A stretch of 64,000 bases of DNA from Variovorax paradoxus (GTDB taxonomy: Bacteria; Pseudomonadota; Gammaproteobacteria; Burkholderiales; Burkholderiaceae_C), in contig NZ_CP123990.1 of assembly GCF_029919115.1 (NCBI RefSeq), positions 1,054,001 through 1,118,000 on the forward strand, in the 5' to 3' direction. Position numbers and translations under genes: made by a program. Positions 48,208 through 58,378 of the stretch are shown here, piece by piece (position 1 is the first letter of the stretch; every line of letters begins with the position of its first letter). The notes below the pieces were generated by a model. The model did no database searches. It saw only the letters and a program-made list of their open reading frames with translations, and was not told the origin of the DNA.

Positions 48208-48576
48208 TCAGGGCTTGGTGGCGGGCTTCGTATCGGCTGCGGTTGCCTTCACGGGCTTGGCTGCCGTATCGGCCTTCGCGGCCTTGGCCGTGGCCGGCGC
48301 GCTTGCCTGGCCGGCGAAAGCCTGGCCGTTGACCGTGAGGCCTTCGGCCGACAGCTTGGCCGCCTTCTTTTCTTTCACGCCCTTGATGCGTTGCATGAAG
48401 TCGGGCCAATCCTTGAACTCGCCTTCCTTGCGGGCGTCCAGGATGCGCTTGGACATTGAGGGGCCCACGCCCTTGATGCCATCGAGATCGGCCGCAGTGC
48501 CCTTGTTGACGTCGACGGCGGCGAACGAAGCAACCGCAACCAGCATGGCCATGGCGGCCAGGATTTTCTTGAACAT
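48208..48576 (-). CDS. ComEA-like helix-hairpin-helix protein
   Basis: A 122-aa exported protein. Residues 1-19 are a signal peptide (MFKKILAAMAMLVAVASFAA), followed by two helix-hairpin-helix motifs: VDVNKGTAADLDGIKGVGPS and FMQRIKGVKEKKAAKLSAEG. Such domains bind DNA without sequence preference and occur in ComEA, the periplasmic receptor for DNA uptake. The C-terminal 45 residues are Ala/Lys/Thr-rich and low-complexity. Single-domain forms are common in Burkholderiales; whether it serves competence is not shown by context. Confidence 0.85.
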   Translation of the reverse strand: MFKKILAAMAMLVAVASFAAVDVNKGTAADLDGIKGVGPSMSKRILDARKEGEFKDWPDFMQRIKGVKEKKAAKLSAEGLTVNGQAFAGQASAPATAKAAKADTAAKPVKATAADTKPATKP

Positions 48577-48723
48577 GATCGAACTCCCTGAATTGTTGAT
48601 TTGACTGTTTGCCGACGGAGGTGCCGGCTCGCGTTCAACGAGTGCAGGGAAGAGGGCGTTGACGGCTTTGCGCGCGGCAAGGCCCCAGGTGACCATTGTT
48701 CCGAAACATGTTCGGAACGTTGC

Positions 48724-49902
48724 TCAGAGTTCTTCGACGCGGCGCGGCGGATAGCTGTCCCAGGCCTGGCAGCCGGGGCAGTGCCAGAAGTACTGGTGCG
48801 CCTCGAAGCCGCATGCCGCACAGCGGTAGCGCATGAGCGGACGGGTGGCCTGGTCGAGCGCGCGCTGCACTTGCGGATGGAACTGCTCGTGCTCGAAACG
48901 CTCGCCGGCCAGCCAGCGCGAGGCGGCGACCAAAGAAGGCTGCTGGGCGAGATGCGCGATGTAGCCGTCGCGCGGCGCGAGCGGCTGGCCGTCGGCGGCT
49001 GGAACGGCCGCAGTCGGCGAACCGCCGAGCGCCATCAGGGCCTCGAGCACGTCGATCGACGGCGAATCGGCATACCGGCGTTGCAGCAGCGCGAGCGCTT
49101 CGCCCTCGCGGTGCGCGGCAACTGCAGCTTGCTGCAGTGCGGAGGCATACAGCGGCAGCGCGAGCGGTGCGGTGTCGCTCAGTGCAAGAAGGGTGTCGAA
49201 CGCCGCGGTTGCTTCGCCGCTGCGCAGCTGCAGCGTGGCCGAATCGATGGCCGGGCGCGGGGCCTGCGGAGCCAGCGCCACCGCCTCGGACAGCAGCCTG
49301 CCGGCCGCGGCCAGGTCGCCAGCTGCCACCTGTTCGGCGGCTTGCTCGCACAGATGGTGTGCCCGGCGCGTGCTGTAGCTCGCTTGGTCGGACTCATCGA
49401 GCTTCTGGGCCACGTCGGCGGCCTGGGTCCATTCGCGCGAGCGTTCGTAGATGGCCAGCAGCGCGAGCCGTGCTTCGTTCTCGTAGCGCGTGCCTTCGAG
49501 TTTTTGCAGCGCCGCCTCGGCGCGATCGAGCAGGCCGGCGCGCAGGAAGTCTTGCGCGAGGGCGTGCTGCGCACGCTCCCGGTCGGCACGGCTCAGGTCG
49601 CCGCGGCCCAGCAGGTGTTCGTGCACGCGCACGGCGCGCTGGTATTCGCCGCGCCGGCGAAACAGGTTGCCGAGCGCAAAGTGCAGCTCCTGCGTGTCGG
49701 GGTCGTTCTGCACAGCCTCGATGAAGGCATCGATGGCCTGGTCCTGCTGCTCGTTGAGCAGGAAGTTGAGGCCGCGGAAATAGGCTTTGGGGGCTTGCCT
49801 GTTCTCCAGCTTGAGTTGCCGGATGTCGAAGCGCGATGCGAGCCAACCCAGCACAAATGCGACGGGCAGGCTGATCAGCAGCCAGCTGGGATCAAAGTCC
49901 AT
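48724..49902 (-). CDS. lapB: Lipopolysaccharide assembly protein LapB
   Basis: A 392-aa inner-membrane-anchored TPR protein. One N-terminal helix (about 5-24) is followed by several TPR units beginning NRQAPKAYFRGLNFLLNEQQ, and the end carries a rubredoxin-like metal ribbon with two CxxC pairs, CAACGFEAHQ and CPGC. LapB regulates LpxC degradation by FtsH and so LPS amount. Its gene overlaps lapA by eleven bases, the usual lapAB pair, downstream of ihfB. Confidence 0.95.
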   Translation of the reverse strand: MDFDPSWLLISLPVAFVLGWLASRFDIRQLKLENRQAPKAYFRGLNFLLNEQQDQAIDAFIEAVQNDPDTQELHFALGNLFRRRGEYQRAVRVHEHLLGRGDLSRADRERAQHALAQDFLRAGLLDRAEAALQKLEGTRYENEARLALLAIYERSREWTQAADVAQKLDESDQASYSTRRAHHLCEQAAEQVAAGDLAAAGRLLSEAVALAPQAPRPAIDSATLQLRSGEATAAFDTLLALSDTAPLALPLYASALQQAAVAAHREGEALALLQRRYADSPSIDVLEALMALGGSPTAAVPAADGQPLAPRDGYIAHLAQQPSLVAASRWLAGERFEHEQFHPQVQRALDQATRPLMRYRCAACGFEAHQYFWHCPGCQAWDSYPPRRVEEL

Positions 49903-50233
49903 GTTGACGTACGGCGGGAAGGTCGGTGGCGGAGATGGAAGGGGCGGCCGCGGGAGCGGTTGCTACTGCGGCCCCGGCCGTTGCAGGAGTCTGCTGCGGC
50001 GTAGCGGGTTGCTGGGCTGCTGCAGCGGCGCGGTGCTTCCACCATCCGGGCAGCATGCCGAGCGCACCCACCACCAGTCCACCGGCGAAGGCCGCAAGCA
50101 CGACGAGCACCAACGGCGCGCGCCAATGGGTGCCGAAGAAAAAATAAACGGTCGCGTCGTGCTGGTTGTTCAGCGCGAAGGCGAAAAGCGTAAAAAAAAT
50201 GGCTGCCTTGAGCAGCCACAGGAGGTATTTCAT
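49892..50233 (-). CDS. lapA: Lipopolysaccharide assembly protein LapA
   Basis: A 113-aa DUF1049 membrane protein with two helices (about 3-22 and 40-62; APLVLVVLAAFAGGLVVGAL is the second) and a C-terminal Ala/Pro/Gln-rich region. ATG at 50233 fits the CGGGA ribosome site six bases upstream better than the ATG at 50239. It is 49 bases after ihfB. Confidence 0.9.
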   Translation of the reverse strand: MKYLLWLLKAAIFFTLFAFALNNQHDATVYFFFGTHWRAPLVLVVLAAFAGGLVVGALGMLPGWWKHRAAAAAQQPATPQQTPATAGAAVATAPAAAPSISATDLPAVRQHGL

Positions 50234-50282
50234 AGCCATTCCCGTTGCCGGGAGCATTCTACGTTTGCATCATCCATGCGGA

Positions 50283-50609
50283 TCAGGCCTTGCTGCTCCT
50301 GGCTTGCTGGCTGCCGCCGAGTTCGGCGGTCTTTGCGTCGACCGCTTCGCGCAGCGCCTTGCCCGGCTTGAAATGCGGCACCCGTTTTTCGGGGATCTGA
50401 ACGCTTTCGCCCGAACGCGGATTGCGGCCGATGCGCGGCGGACGCCGGCTGACCGAAAAGCTGCCGAAGCCGCGGATCTCGATGCGATGCCCGCGCACCA
50501 GCGCGTCGCTCATGGCGTCGAGGATGGTCTTGACGGCGTATTCGGCATCGCGGTGCGTCAGCTGCGCAAAGCGCGCTGCGAGTTCTTCGACGAGGTCAGA
50601 GCGGGTCAT
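50283..50609 (-). CDS. ihfB: Integration host factor beta subunit
   Basis: A 108-aa DNA-bending protein. [20 protein letters not shown] is the usual N-terminus, and the arm [20 protein letters not shown] contains the proline that intercalates in the minor groove. The last 14 residues ([15 protein letters not shown]) are a lineage extension. It is separated from rpsA by a terminator, so it may need partial read-through or its own promoter. Confidence 0.96.
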   Translation of the reverse strand: MTRSDLVEELAARFAQLTHRDAEYAVKTILDAMSDALVRGHRIEIRGFGSFSVSRRPPRIGRNPRSGESVQIPEKRVPHFKPGKALREAVDAKTAELGGSQQARSSKA

Positions 50610-50631
50610 AGGCCAAACAAAAACGTGGACG

Positions 50632-50671
50632 AAAAAAAAGACAGAGCGGCCCCAGGGGCCTGCTCTGTCTT
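50632..50671 (-). terminator. Rho-independent terminator after rpsA
   Basis: On the minus strand AAGACAGAGC (50671-50662) pairs with GCTCTGTCTT (50647-50638), with a GGCCCC/GGGGCC inner stem, followed by a run of eight T residues. It lies between rpsA and ihfB and is probably leaky or followed by a separate ihfB promoter. Confidence 0.9.
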
Positions 50672-50681
50672 CTGGCTCAGC

Positions 50682-52370
50682 TTACTTGCTGTCGTTGTTG
50701 TCGAGCTTGGCGCGCAGCAGTGCGCCCAGGCTCGTCGTGCCCGCGTTTTCGCGTGCCGACTGCTGGCTGAGGTTGGCCATGGCGCCTTGTTCGTCGACCA
50801 TGTCCTTCTGCTTGATCGACAGCTGGATGTTGCGGGTCTTGCGATCCACATTCAGCACGATGGCAGTGACTTCGTCGCCTTCCTTCAGCACGTTGCGGGC
50901 ATCTTCGACGCGGTCGCGCGAGATTTCCGAAGCGCGCAGGTAGCCGAGGATGTCTTCGCCCAGGTCGATTTCAGCGCCGCGGGCGTCAACCGTCTTGACC
51001 TTGCCGGTCACGATCTGGCCCTTGTCGTTCACCGTGGTGAACGTGGTGAACGGATCGCTGTCGAGCTGCTTGATGCCGAGCGAGATGCGCTCGCGGTCGA
51101 CGTCGACTGCCAGCACGATGGCTTCGACTTCCTGGCCCTTCTTGTAGTTGCGAACGGCGGTTTCGCCGGCTTCGTTCCACGAGAGGTCCGAGAGGTGAAC
51201 CAAGCCGTCGATGCCGGCAGCCAGACCCACGAACACGCCGAAGTCGGTGATCGACTTGATCGGGCCCTTGACGCGGTCGCCGCGCTTGGTGTTTTGCGCG
51301 AACTCTTGCCATGGGTTGGCCTTGCACTGCTTCATGCCCAGGCTGATGCGGCGCTTGTCTTCGTCGATTTCGAGGACCATGACTTCGACTTCGTCGCCCA
51401 GCGAGACGATCTTGTTCGGAGCGATGTTCTTGTTGGTCCAGTCCATTTCGGAGACGTGCACCAGGCCTTCGATGCCGGGTTCGAGTTCGACGAACGCGCC
51501 GTAGTCGGCAATGTTCGTGACCTTGCCGAACAGGCGGGTCGATTGCGGGTAGCGGCGCGAAACGCCCATCCACGGGTCGTCGCCCATTTGCTTGAGACCC
51601 AGCGAGACACGGTTCTTCTCGGTGTCGAACTTGAGGATCTTGGCGGTGATTTCCTGGCCGGCCTGAACGACTTCGCTCGGGTGGCGGACGCGGCGCCATG
51701 CCATGTCGGTGATGTGCAGCAGGCCGTCGATGCCGCCGAGGTCGACGAATGCGCCGTATTCGGTGATGTTCTTGACGACACCGCGCACGACTGCGCCTTC
51801 CTTCAGGGTTTCCATCAGCTTGGCGCGTTCTTCGCCCATGCTGGCTTCGACCACGGCACGGCGCGACAGCACGACGTTATTGCGCTTGCGGTCGAGCTTG
51901 ATGACCTTGAATTCGAGGGTCTTGTTCTCGTACGGGGTCAGGTCCTTGATGGGACGCGTGTCGATCAGCGAGCCGGGCAGGAATGCGCGGATGCCGTTGA
52001 CGAGCACCGTGAGGCCGCCCTTGACCTTGCCGCTGGTGGTGCCGGTGACGAAGTCGCCGGATTCCAGGGCCTTCTCGAGCGCGAGCCACGAAGCCAGACG
52101 CTTGGCGGTGTCACGCGAGAGGATGGTGTCGCCGTAGCCGTTTTCAACGCTGCCGATGGCAACGGAAACGAAATCGCCGGCCTGGACTTCGAGCTCGCCC
52201 TTGTCGTTCTTGAACTCCTCGATCGGCACGTACGCTTCGGACTTGAGGCCGGCGTTGACGACGACGTGGTTGTGTTCGACACGCACGACTTCGGCCGTGA
52301 TGACCTCGCCGGTGCGCATTTCGGAACGCTTCAGGGACTCTTCGAATAGGTCGGCAAAAGATTCAGACAT
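50682..52370 (-). CDS. rpsA: 30S ribosomal protein S1
   Basis: A 562-aa protein of six S1 (OB-fold) repeats; the repeats can be seen as [20 protein letters not shown] (second), [20 protein letters not shown] (third), [20 protein letters not shown] (fourth) and [20 protein letters not shown] (fifth). The protein brings mRNA to the ribosome. The 229-base gap upstream should hold its promoter and leader, where S1 usually represses its own translation. Confidence 0.98.
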   Translation of the reverse strand: MSESFADLFEESLKRSEMRTGEVITAEVVRVEHNHVVVNAGLKSEAYVPIEEFKNDKGELEVQAGDFVSVAIGSVENGYGDTILSRDTAKRLASWLALEKALESGDFVTGTTSGKVKGGLTVLVNGIRAFLPGSLIDTRPIKDLTPYENKTLEFKVIKLDRKRNNVVLSRRAVVEASMGEERAKLMETLKEGAVVRGVVKNITEYGAFVDLGGIDGLLHITDMAWRRVRHPSEVVQAGQEITAKILKFDTEKNRVSLGLKQMGDDPWMGVSRRYPQSTRLFGKVTNIADYGAFVELEPGIEGLVHVSEMDWTNKNIAPNKIVSLGDEVEVMVLEIDEDKRRISLGMKQCKANPWQEFAQNTKRGDRVKGPIKSITDFGVFVGLAAGIDGLVHLSDLSWNEAGETAVRNYKKGQEVEAIVLAVDVDRERISLGIKQLDSDPFTTFTTVNDKGQIVTGKVKTVDARGAEIDLGEDILGYLRASEISRDRVEDARNVLKEGDEVTAIVLNVDRKTRNIQLSIKQKDMVDEQGAMANLSQQSARENAGTTSLGALLRAKLDNNDSK

Positions 52371-52599
52371 TTATGGTTCCTTCCGTCAGGCAGGGTTGGC
52401 AGGCGCTCATGCGAAATTGCGTGCGGCTGCTGTGGGTCTGGAGACGGCGGTTTTGTGGGCGTGAGCCCGGGTTGGTTGAACAACCAGCAGGCCGGTGCGC
52501 TGTCGCGCGGAAGGAGCCTGCTGGAGCGGTATGCGCCTCTGGATATTCCGTCGGGCGCCGGCTTTTCAAGCGGACTTGAAAGGCCGTGCTTCAAACCGG
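52371..52599. promoter_or_regulatory. rpsA leader / promoter region
   Basis: A 229-base gap between the aroA-cmk stop and the rpsA start. It contains two near-identical hairpins close to the cmk stop (see separate entry) and otherwise no clear element. S1 leaders are commonly structured and bind the protein itself; that is family knowledge, not seen here. Confidence 0.4.
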
Positions 52600-52613
52600 T
52601 CAAGCGGACTTGA
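52564..52613. repeat. Two tandem TCAAG-CGGA-CTTGA hairpins at the cmk stop
   Basis: TTTCAAG-CGGA-CTTGAAA (52564-52581) and TCAAG-CGGA-CTTGA (52600-52613) are the same hairpin with 7-bp and 5-bp arms, 18 bases apart. The second overlaps the last codons and stop of aroA-cmk. No T-run follows either, so they are more likely RNA structures or a small duplication than terminators. Confidence 0.6.
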
Positions 52614-54612
52614 ACGGTTGTTTTTCTTGCCACCAGTTCAACACCTGATCGATCGATTGCTCGATGGACAGCTGGGAGTTGTCGAGGTGGCGAGCATCCT
52701 GCGCCGGCTTGAGAGGTGCAACGCTGCGGGACGAGTCCCTGGCGTCGCGCGCTTCCAAGTCGGAGCGAAGACTGTCAAGTGTAGTTGAAATACCCTTTGA
52801 AATCAACTGCTTATGCCGGCGTTCAGCCCTCTGGGCGGCGCTCGCCGTCAGGAAGACCTTGAGCTCTGCATCCGGGAAGATCACGGTGCCCATGTCGCGG
52901 CCGTCGGCCACCAGGCCCGGAAGCTGCCTGAAGCTCTGCTGCAGGGTCAAAAGCGCCTCGCGCACCGCGGGAAGGGTCGAAACGCGGGAGGCATCCATGC
53001 CTGCGGCTTCGGTGCGGATTTCGTCGCTCACGTCTTGGCCGGCCAGCAGAACCTTGCCTTCGGCAAAGTGCAGGGGCAGGGTGCGTGCCATTTCGGCAAT
53101 TTGCGCTTCGTGCTGCGGATCGGCGCTGAGACCGGCGCGCCGCATGGCCAGGCCGGTCACGCGATAGAGCGAGCCCGAATCCAGATAGTGGTAGCCGAGC
53201 AGGCGCGCCACCTCGGCCGCGAGCGTCCCCTTGCCCGAGGCGGTGGGGCCATCGATGCAGATAACGGGTATCCCGGCGGCCTCGGCGACCGAGAACAAGG
53301 TTTCGAAGTAGTCCGGGAAGGTCTTGGCGACGCAATGCGGTTCGAGAATGCGCACCGGCACCCGGGCCGGATTGAAGGCTGCGAGCGAGAAGCACATCGC
53401 CACGCGATGGTCGTCGTAGGTGCGGATGCTTGCGGGCCGCCAATCGGCCGGCGCGAGCGGGTACACCCTGATGAAATCGGGGCCGGATTCGACGGTGGCG
53501 CCGAGCTTTCCGAGCTCGTTGGCCATGGCATCGATCCGGTCGGTTTCCTTGACGCGCCAGCTGGCAATATTGCGCAAGGTGCTCGGGCCGTCGGCATAAA
53601 GTGCCATCACGGCCAGCGTCATTGCGGCATCGGGAATGTGGTTGGCATCGAGGTCGATGGCCTTGAGCGGCCAGGCGCCGCGGCGTACTTCGAGCCAGTT
53701 CGGGCCGCTGTCGACCTGCGCGCCCATTTGCCGGGCTGCGTCGATGAAGCGGATGTCGCCCTGGATCGAATCGGCGCCGACGCCTTCGATCCGGATGCCA
53801 TTCTGGCTTGAACTTCCCGTGGCAATGGCTCCGAGTGCTATGAAATAGCTAGCGGAAGAGGCGTCGGCCTCGACATGGATGTCGTTTGGCGAGCTGTAGC
53901 TGCTGCCCGCCGGAATGGTGAAACGCTCCCAGCCGTCGCGCCGCACCGTGATGCCGAAGCGCGCGAGCAGGTTCAGCGTGATCTCGATGTACGGCTTGGA
54001 GATGAGCTCGCCCACCACCTCGATGACGATGTCCTTGCGGGCGGCAAGCGGCAGGGCGAGCAGCAGCGCCGTCAGGAACTGGCTCGACACGTCGCCGCGC
54101 ACGCGAATGGGCGCATCAAGCACCAGCGCGCCGTGATCGACCGGGCTGATGCGCAGCGGCGGGTAGCCGGGATTGCCGAGATAGTCGATGCGGCAGCCGA
54201 GCTGGGTCAGCGCATCGACGAGATCGCCGATCGGCCGCTCATGCATGCGCGGAACGCCGCTCAGCTCGAAATCGCCGCCGAGCAGCGACAGTGCCGCCGT
54301 GAGCGGGCGCATCGCGGTGCCGGCATTGCCAAGGAAAAGCGGAAGCAGCTGGCCATTGGACTTCAGCTGCCCGCCGATGCCGGTGATGCGCAGCGTGCTG
54401 CCCGCGGCGTCGATGCCGCAGCCGAGCGCGCGCAACGCATCGAGCATCACGCGGGTGTCGTCGGAGTCGAGCAGGTCGTGGATGGTGGTGGTGCCGCTTG
54501 CGAGGGCGGCCAGCAACAGCACGCGGTTCGAAATGCTCTTGGAACCCGGCAACTGCACAGTGCCCGCGGCGCCCACCAGCGGCGGAATATCGAGGAAGGC
54601 CGTCGAGAACAT
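52600..54612 (-). CDS. aroA-cmk: Fused 3-phosphoshikimate 1-carboxyvinyltransferase / cytidylate kinase
   Basis: A 670-aa bifunctional protein. Residues 1 to about 443 are EPSP synthase ([10 protein letters not shown] at 21-30 and NAGTAMRP at 97-104 bind substrates), joining phosphoenolpyruvate to shikimate 3-phosphate. From about 447 to the end it is (d)CMP kinase, with Walker [11 protein letters not shown] at 454-463 and the acidic lid segment [19 protein letters not shown]. The junction [13 protein letters not shown] has no stop or frameshift, so the fusion is real. Separate aroA and cmk genes are the rule; this fusion occurs in some Comamonadaceae to my knowledge. ATG at 54612 is one base beyond the tyrA stop. 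Confidence 0.95.
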   Translation of the reverse strand: MFSTAFLDIPPLVGAAGTVQLPGSKSISNRVLLLAALASGTTTIHDLLDSDDTRVMLDALRALGCGIDAAGSTLRITGIGGQLKSNGQLLPLFLGNAGTAMRPLTAALSLLGGDFELSGVPRMHERPIGDLVDALTQLGCRIDYLGNPGYPPLRISPVDHGALVLDAPIRVRGDVSSQFLTALLLALPLAARKDIVIEVVGELISKPYIEITLNLLARFGITVRRDGWERFTIPAGSSYSSPNDIHVEADASSASYFIALGAIATGSSSQNGIRIEGVGADSIQGDIRFIDAARQMGAQVDSGPNWLEVRRGAWPLKAIDLDANHIPDAAMTLAVMALYADGPSTLRNIASWRVKETDRIDAMANELGKLGATVESGPDFIRVYPLAPADWRPASIRTYDDHRVAMCFSLAAFNPARVPVRILEPHCVAKTFPDYFETLFSVAEAAGIPVICIDGPTASGKGTLAAEVARLLGYHYLDSGSLYRVTGLAMRRAGLSADPQHEAQIAEMARTLPLHFAEGKVLLAGQDVSDEIRTEAAGMDASRVSTLPAVREALLTLQQSFRQLPGLVADGRDMGTVIFPDAELKVFLTASAAQRAERRHKQLISKGISTTLDSLRSDLEARDARDSSRSVAPLKPAQDARHLDNSQLSIEQSIDQVLNWWQEKQPFKSA

Positions 54613-54613
54613 G

Positions 54614-55495
54614 TCAGGAGTCCTGTGAGGCGTCGGTGTTGGGCTGCCAGGCGGCGCGCGCCTTCTGGGCGGCGGCAATCGATTGTTCCAGTGCCTGGGC
54701 GTCGGCCGCGCCCATCAGCGCCTCGAGGTCCAGCAATGCTTTGCGGAAAGCCTGCGATTGCAGCAGCACCTGCTCGCGGTTGGCGAGCAGCACGTCGCGC
54801 CACATCACAGGATCGCTGGCCGCGATACGTGAGAAATCCCGGAAGCCGGGTCCGGCCAGGCTCAGGAAGCGGTCGCCTTGCGGCTGGGCGATGAGGGCGT
54901 TGACGTAGGCAAAGGCCAGCAGGTGCGGTAGATGGCTCACGGCCGCGAAGGCGCTGTCGTGCTCTTCGTGCGTCATGGTGACCACGTTGGCGCCGATGCC
55001 GCTCCAGAGCTGCGAGGCACGCTGCACGTTGGAGCGCAGCGTGGTCTTGACGGGAGTCAGCACGACCTTGCGGCCGGAATAGAGCGAAGCCTCGGCATGT
55101 TCGATGCCCGATACCTCCTTGCCGGCGATCGGGTGAGCCGGAACGAAGTTGGCAAACTGGCTTTGCAGGCCGTTGCGCGCGGCTTCGATCACGTCGCCCT
55201 TGGTCGAGCCCACGTCCATGACGAGCGTGTCGCTCGAAATGCCGTGGCGAATGGCCCTGAAGGTGGCTTCCGAAGCCGCCACGGGCACCGCGAGCAGCAC
55301 AAGGTCTGCACCCGAAACCGCGAGCAGCGCGGAGGGCGCCACCACGTCGATCACGCCGAGCTGGCGCGCCCGCTCGGTGGTGGACGGCGACTTGCTGTAG
55401 CCGACCACGCGTTTCACAAGCTTTGCGCGCTTGAGTGCAAGCGCAAAGGAGCCGCCCATGAGGCCGCAGCCGATCAATCCCAATTGCTCGAACAT
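54614..55495 (-). CDS. tyrA: Prephenate dehydrogenase
   Basis: A 293-aa NAD-dependent enzyme that turns prephenate into 4-hydroxyphenylpyruvate for tyrosine. The Rossmann glycines are in [20 protein letters not shown] (about 5-24); [20 protein letters not shown] and [20 protein letters not shown] contain prephenate-site residues, including the catalytic His. The ATG at 55495 gives a normal N-terminus. It lies 14 bases after pheA and one base before aroA-cmk. Confidence 0.95.
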   Translation of the reverse strand: MFEQLGLIGCGLMGGSFALALKRAKLVKRVVGYSKSPSTTERARQLGVIDVVAPSALLAVSGADLVLLAVPVAASEATFRAIRHGISSDTLVMDVGSTKGDVIEAARNGLQSQFANFVPAHPIAGKEVSGIEHAEASLYSGRKVVLTPVKTTLRSNVQRASQLWSGIGANVVTMTHEEHDSAFAAVSHLPHLLAFAYVNALIAQPQGDRFLSLAGPGFRDFSRIAASDPVMWRDVLLANREQVLLQSQAFRKALLDLEALMGAADAQALEQSIAAAQKARAAWQPNTDASQDS

Positions 55496-55509
55496 GATGC
55501 GTGTCCGGC

Positions 55510-56631
55510 TCAGGCTTTGACGGGGTAGGCGCCAAGCACCTTGTAGAACGCGCAGAGGCCGCGGAGCTCTGCCAGTGCCGCAGCCACGTTGGGCTGCGAA
55601 GGGTGGCCGTCGAGGTCGATGTAGAAGTAGTACTCCCACTGTCCGGTGCGCGCGGGGCGCGACTCGAAACGGGTCATCGACACGTTGTTGAGCTTCAGCG
55701 GGACCAGCAGGTCATGCACGGCGCCGGGGCGGTTGGGCACGGAAACGATCAGGCTCGTGCAATCGCGCCCCGATGCCGGCGGCATGGCCAGCGTTTGCGG
55801 CAGGCAGATCACGGAGAAACGGGTACGGTTGTACGAGTCGTCCTGGATGGCGTGCGCAACGATGTGCAGCCCGAAGCGGGTGGCGGCGCGTTCGCCGGCC
55901 AGCGCGGCCCAGGCCGGGTTGGTGGCCGCGAGCCGCGCGCCTTCGGCATTGCTTGAAACAGCGCGCCGCTCGGCGTTGGGCAGGTGCTTCGAAAGCCAGG
56001 TCTGGCACTGTGCAAGCGCTTGCGGATGGGCGAGCACCGCCTCAACGCCGTCGAGCGTGTTGCTGCTGCGCAAAAGATGGTGCCGCACCAGCAGGCTGAC
56101 TTCGCCGACCACGTGGGTGGGCGAATGAAGGAACAGATCGAGCGAACGCGTGACCACGCCTTCGGTCGAATTTTCGACGCCCACCACGCCATATTGGGCG
56201 CTGCCGGCTGCCGTGGCATGAAACACCTCGTCGAAGCTGGCGCAATAAATGAGGTCGGCGGCGCCGCCGAAGTATTCGATGGCGGCCTGCTCGCAGAAAG
56301 TGCCCTCGGGGCCGAGCACGGCAACGCGCTGGGGCGACTCGAGCGCCAGGCAGGCCGACATGATCTCGCGCCAGATGGCCGCCACATGCAGGTCCTTGAG
56401 CGGGCCTGCATTGCTCTTTTGCATCTTCTCGATGACTTGCGCCACGCGATCGGGGCGGAAAAACGGCGTGCCTTCGCGCTTCTTGACCTCGCCGACCAGC
56501 TCTGCCACGTGGGCCCGCTCATTGAGCAGGCTGAGCAGTTGCTGGTCGAGCGAATCGATCTGCACGCGCAGACCGGCAAGGCTTTCGGAGTTGTCGGGAG
56601 AAGAGGGCGGTGTTGGAGCGGAGGCGGTCAT
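55510..56631 (-). CDS. pheA: Bifunctional chorismate mutase / prephenate dehydratase (P-protein)
   Basis: A 373-aa enzyme leading to phenylalanine. The AroQ-type mutase is at about 15-110 (RVQIDSLDQQLLSLLNERAH, KKREGTPFFRPDRVAQVIEK). The prephenate dehydratase follows (about 115-290), with TRF in YNRTRFSVICLPQ. A C-terminal ACT domain (SLIVSVPNRPGAVHDLLVPL and FESRP) provides feedback inhibition by phenylalanine. It is 24 bases after serC. Confidence 0.97.
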   Translation of the reverse strand: MTASAPTPPSSPDNSESLAGLRVQIDSLDQQLLSLLNERAHVAELVGEVKKREGTPFFRPDRVAQVIEKMQKSNAGPLKDLHVAAIWREIMSACLALESPQRVAVLGPEGTFCEQAAIEYFGGAADLIYCASFDEVFHATAAGSAQYGVVGVENSTEGVVTRSLDLFLHSPTHVVGEVSLLVRHHLLRSSNTLDGVEAVLAHPQALAQCQTWLSKHLPNAERRAVSSNAEGARLAATNPAWAALAGERAATRFGLHIVAHAIQDDSYNRTRFSVICLPQTLAMPPASGRDCTSLIVSVPNRPGAVHDLLVPLKLNNVSMTRFESRPARTGQWEYYFYIDLDGHPSQPNVAAALAELRGLCAFYKVLGAYPVKA

Positions 56632-56655
56632 CGGTGCGAGCAGCTGGGCATGCGC

Positions 56656-57789
56656 CTAGGCATGCGATCGCTCGAATTCTCGCATGTAGCTCACAAGTGC
56701 CTGTACGCCTTCCAGCGGCATGGCGTTGTAGATGCTCGCGCGCATGCCGCCGACCGACTTGTGGCCCTTGAGCTGCAGCAGGCCGGCTTCCCGGGCGCCG
56801 GCCAGGAACGCATCGTTGCGGCTTTCGTCGGCGAGGAAGAAAGGCACGTTCATGCGCGAGCGGCAGCTCGGGTCGATCTTGTTCACATAGAACGAAGAGG
56901 CGTCGATGAACCCGTACAGCAGGTTCGCCTTCGCGATGTTGCGCTGCTCGATGGCGGCCACGCCGGTGAGCGCGCCTTCGGTCTGCTGCAGCAGCCACTG
57001 GAACGTGAGCCCGGCCATGTAGATGCCCCACGTCGGCGGGGTGTTGTACATGGACTTGTTGTCGGCCACGATCTTGTAGTTGAACGCGCTCGGGCAGATT
57101 TCGAGCGCATGGCCGAGCAGGTCGTCGCGCACGATCACGAGCGTGAGGCCGGCCGGCCCCAGGTTCTTTTGCGCACCGCCGAATGCAAGGCCCACGCGGC
57201 TCCAATCGACGCTGCGCGAAGCCACGTGCGACGAGAAGTCGATGACCAATGGCGCGGTGCTGCCAAGGGCCGCGAGGTCGGGCAGTTGCTGGAATTCGAT
57301 GCCGTTGATGGTCTCGTTGGTGCACAGGTGCACGTACGAGGCATCTTGGCTCAGTTGCCAGCTCGAAGGATCTGGCAGCCTGGTGTGATGGTCGCCGGCG
57401 TTGCTTGCGGCGACGTGCGCAGTGCAATAACGCTGCGCTTCTTTCTGGGACTTGATGCTCCAGCTGCCGGTGATGACGAAGTCGGCGGTTTTGCCGCGCG
57501 ACAGGTTCATCGGCACGATGGCGTTTTCGCCCAGCCCGCCACCCTGCATGAACAGGATGTGGAAATGCTCGGGCACAGCCAGCAGCGCGCGGATGTCGGC
57601 TTCGGCCTGGTTGCAGATTGCGCCGAACTCCTTGCCGCGATGGCTCATTTCCATCACGCTCATTCCGCTGCCCTGCCAGTCGAGCATTTCGGAGGCGGCG
57701 CGTTGAAGCACCGCCTCCGGCATGGCGGCCGGACCTGCGGAAAAATTGAATGGACGCGTGCCGACTGGCTGGGGCTGCTGCTGAGTCAC
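56656..57789 (-). CDS. serC: Phosphoserine aminotransferase
   Basis: A 377-aa pyridoxal-phosphate enzyme of serine biosynthesis (also acts in pyridoxine synthesis). The start is GTG at 57789: the family begins with [20 protein letters not shown], and the preceding gene ends one base upstream of that GTG. The PLP lysine is in [12 protein letters not shown] (about residue 195), and [15 protein letters not shown] is the cofactor-binding turn. It is translated right after the DUF2059 gene. Confidence 0.95.
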   Translation of the reverse strand: MTQQQPQPVGTRPFNFSAGPAAMPEAVLQRAASEMLDWQGSGMSVMEMSHRGKEFGAICNQAEADIRALLAVPEHFHILFMQGGGLGENAIVPMNLSRGKTADFVITGSWSIKSQKEAQRYCTAHVAASNAGDHHTRLPDPSSWQLSQDASYVHLCTNETINGIEFQQLPDLAALGSTAPLVIDFSSHVASRSVDWSRVGLAFGGAQKNLGPAGLTLVIVRDDLLGHALEICPSAFNYKIVADNKSMYNTPPTWGIYMAGLTFQWLLQQTEGALTGVAAIEQRNIAKANLLYGFIDASSFYVNKIDPSCRSRMNVPFFLADESRNDAFLAGAREAGLLQLKGHKSVGGMRASIYNAMPLEGVQALVSYMREFERSHA

Positions 57790-57790
57790 G

Positions 57791-58378
57791 TCACTTCTTG
57801 GCGGGAGCCTTGGCCGGGGCCTTGGCGGGAGCGCCGCCTTGCTGGCCGCCGGTGGGTGCACCGAGTGCCTTGGCCACGTTTTCGTCGAGCGCGCGCATCT
57901 TCGGTTCGATGGTGGCGCGCGTTTCGGTCACGAGCTTTTCGGTCAGCGCGGTCTGCATCTTGGGATTGAGGTCCTGGTACTTCTTGCTGAGCGGCGAATT
58001 GATCCAGGCCAAGAGCTGCTTGAGTTCGTCTTCGGTGAAGTTCTGCTCGAGCAGCGGGGTCAGGGCAACCGGTGCCAGCTGCACGGCCTTGTCGCGCACG
58101 ATCGGGTAGGCGTCGTCGAAATACTTCTTGAGCTCGGCGTCGGCAGCCTTGGCGGCCGATTCGCGCTTGGCTTCGGGTACCTGCGTTTGCAGGTACTGCG
58201 AGCCGGCCTGGGCAATCGGGGAGCTCGACTGTTCGACCAGGCCGCGCGCCAGCGATTCGATGCCGGGGCGCTGCACGTCGATGAACTGCTTGATGAGCGC
58301 AGCTTTGTCCTGGGCCATGGCGGCCATCGAGCTGCCAGCCAGGGCGACAGTCAGAAGTGCGAGCTTGAATTTTTTCAC
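57791..58378 (-). CDS. DUF2059-family periplasmic protein
   Basis: A 195-aa exported protein with a signal peptide in residues 1-23 ([20 protein letters not shown]) and a helical DUF2059 domain (about 30-165; [20 protein letters not shown]). The C-terminal 25 residues are a low-complexity tail of AKAPAK repeats. It starts with GTG and overlaps the gyrA stop by four bases. Function unknown; found between gyrA and serC in many Burkholderiales. Confidence 0.85.
   Translation of the reverse strand: MKKFKLALLTVALAGSSMAAMAQDKAALIKQFIDVQRPGIESLARGLVEQSSSPIAQAGSQYLQTQVPEAKRESAAKAADAELKKYFDDAYPIVRDKAVQLAPVALTPLLEQNFTEDELKQLLAWINSPLSKKYQDLNPKMQTALTEKLVTETRATIEPKMRALDENVAKALGAPTGGQQGGAPAKAPAKAPAKK

Noticed and set aside
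50166..52349. 727-codon plus-strand frame opposite rpsA and ihfB
   Set aside because: It mirrors S1 repeats in reverse, giving repeated low-complexity text; rpsA is certain on the minus strand.
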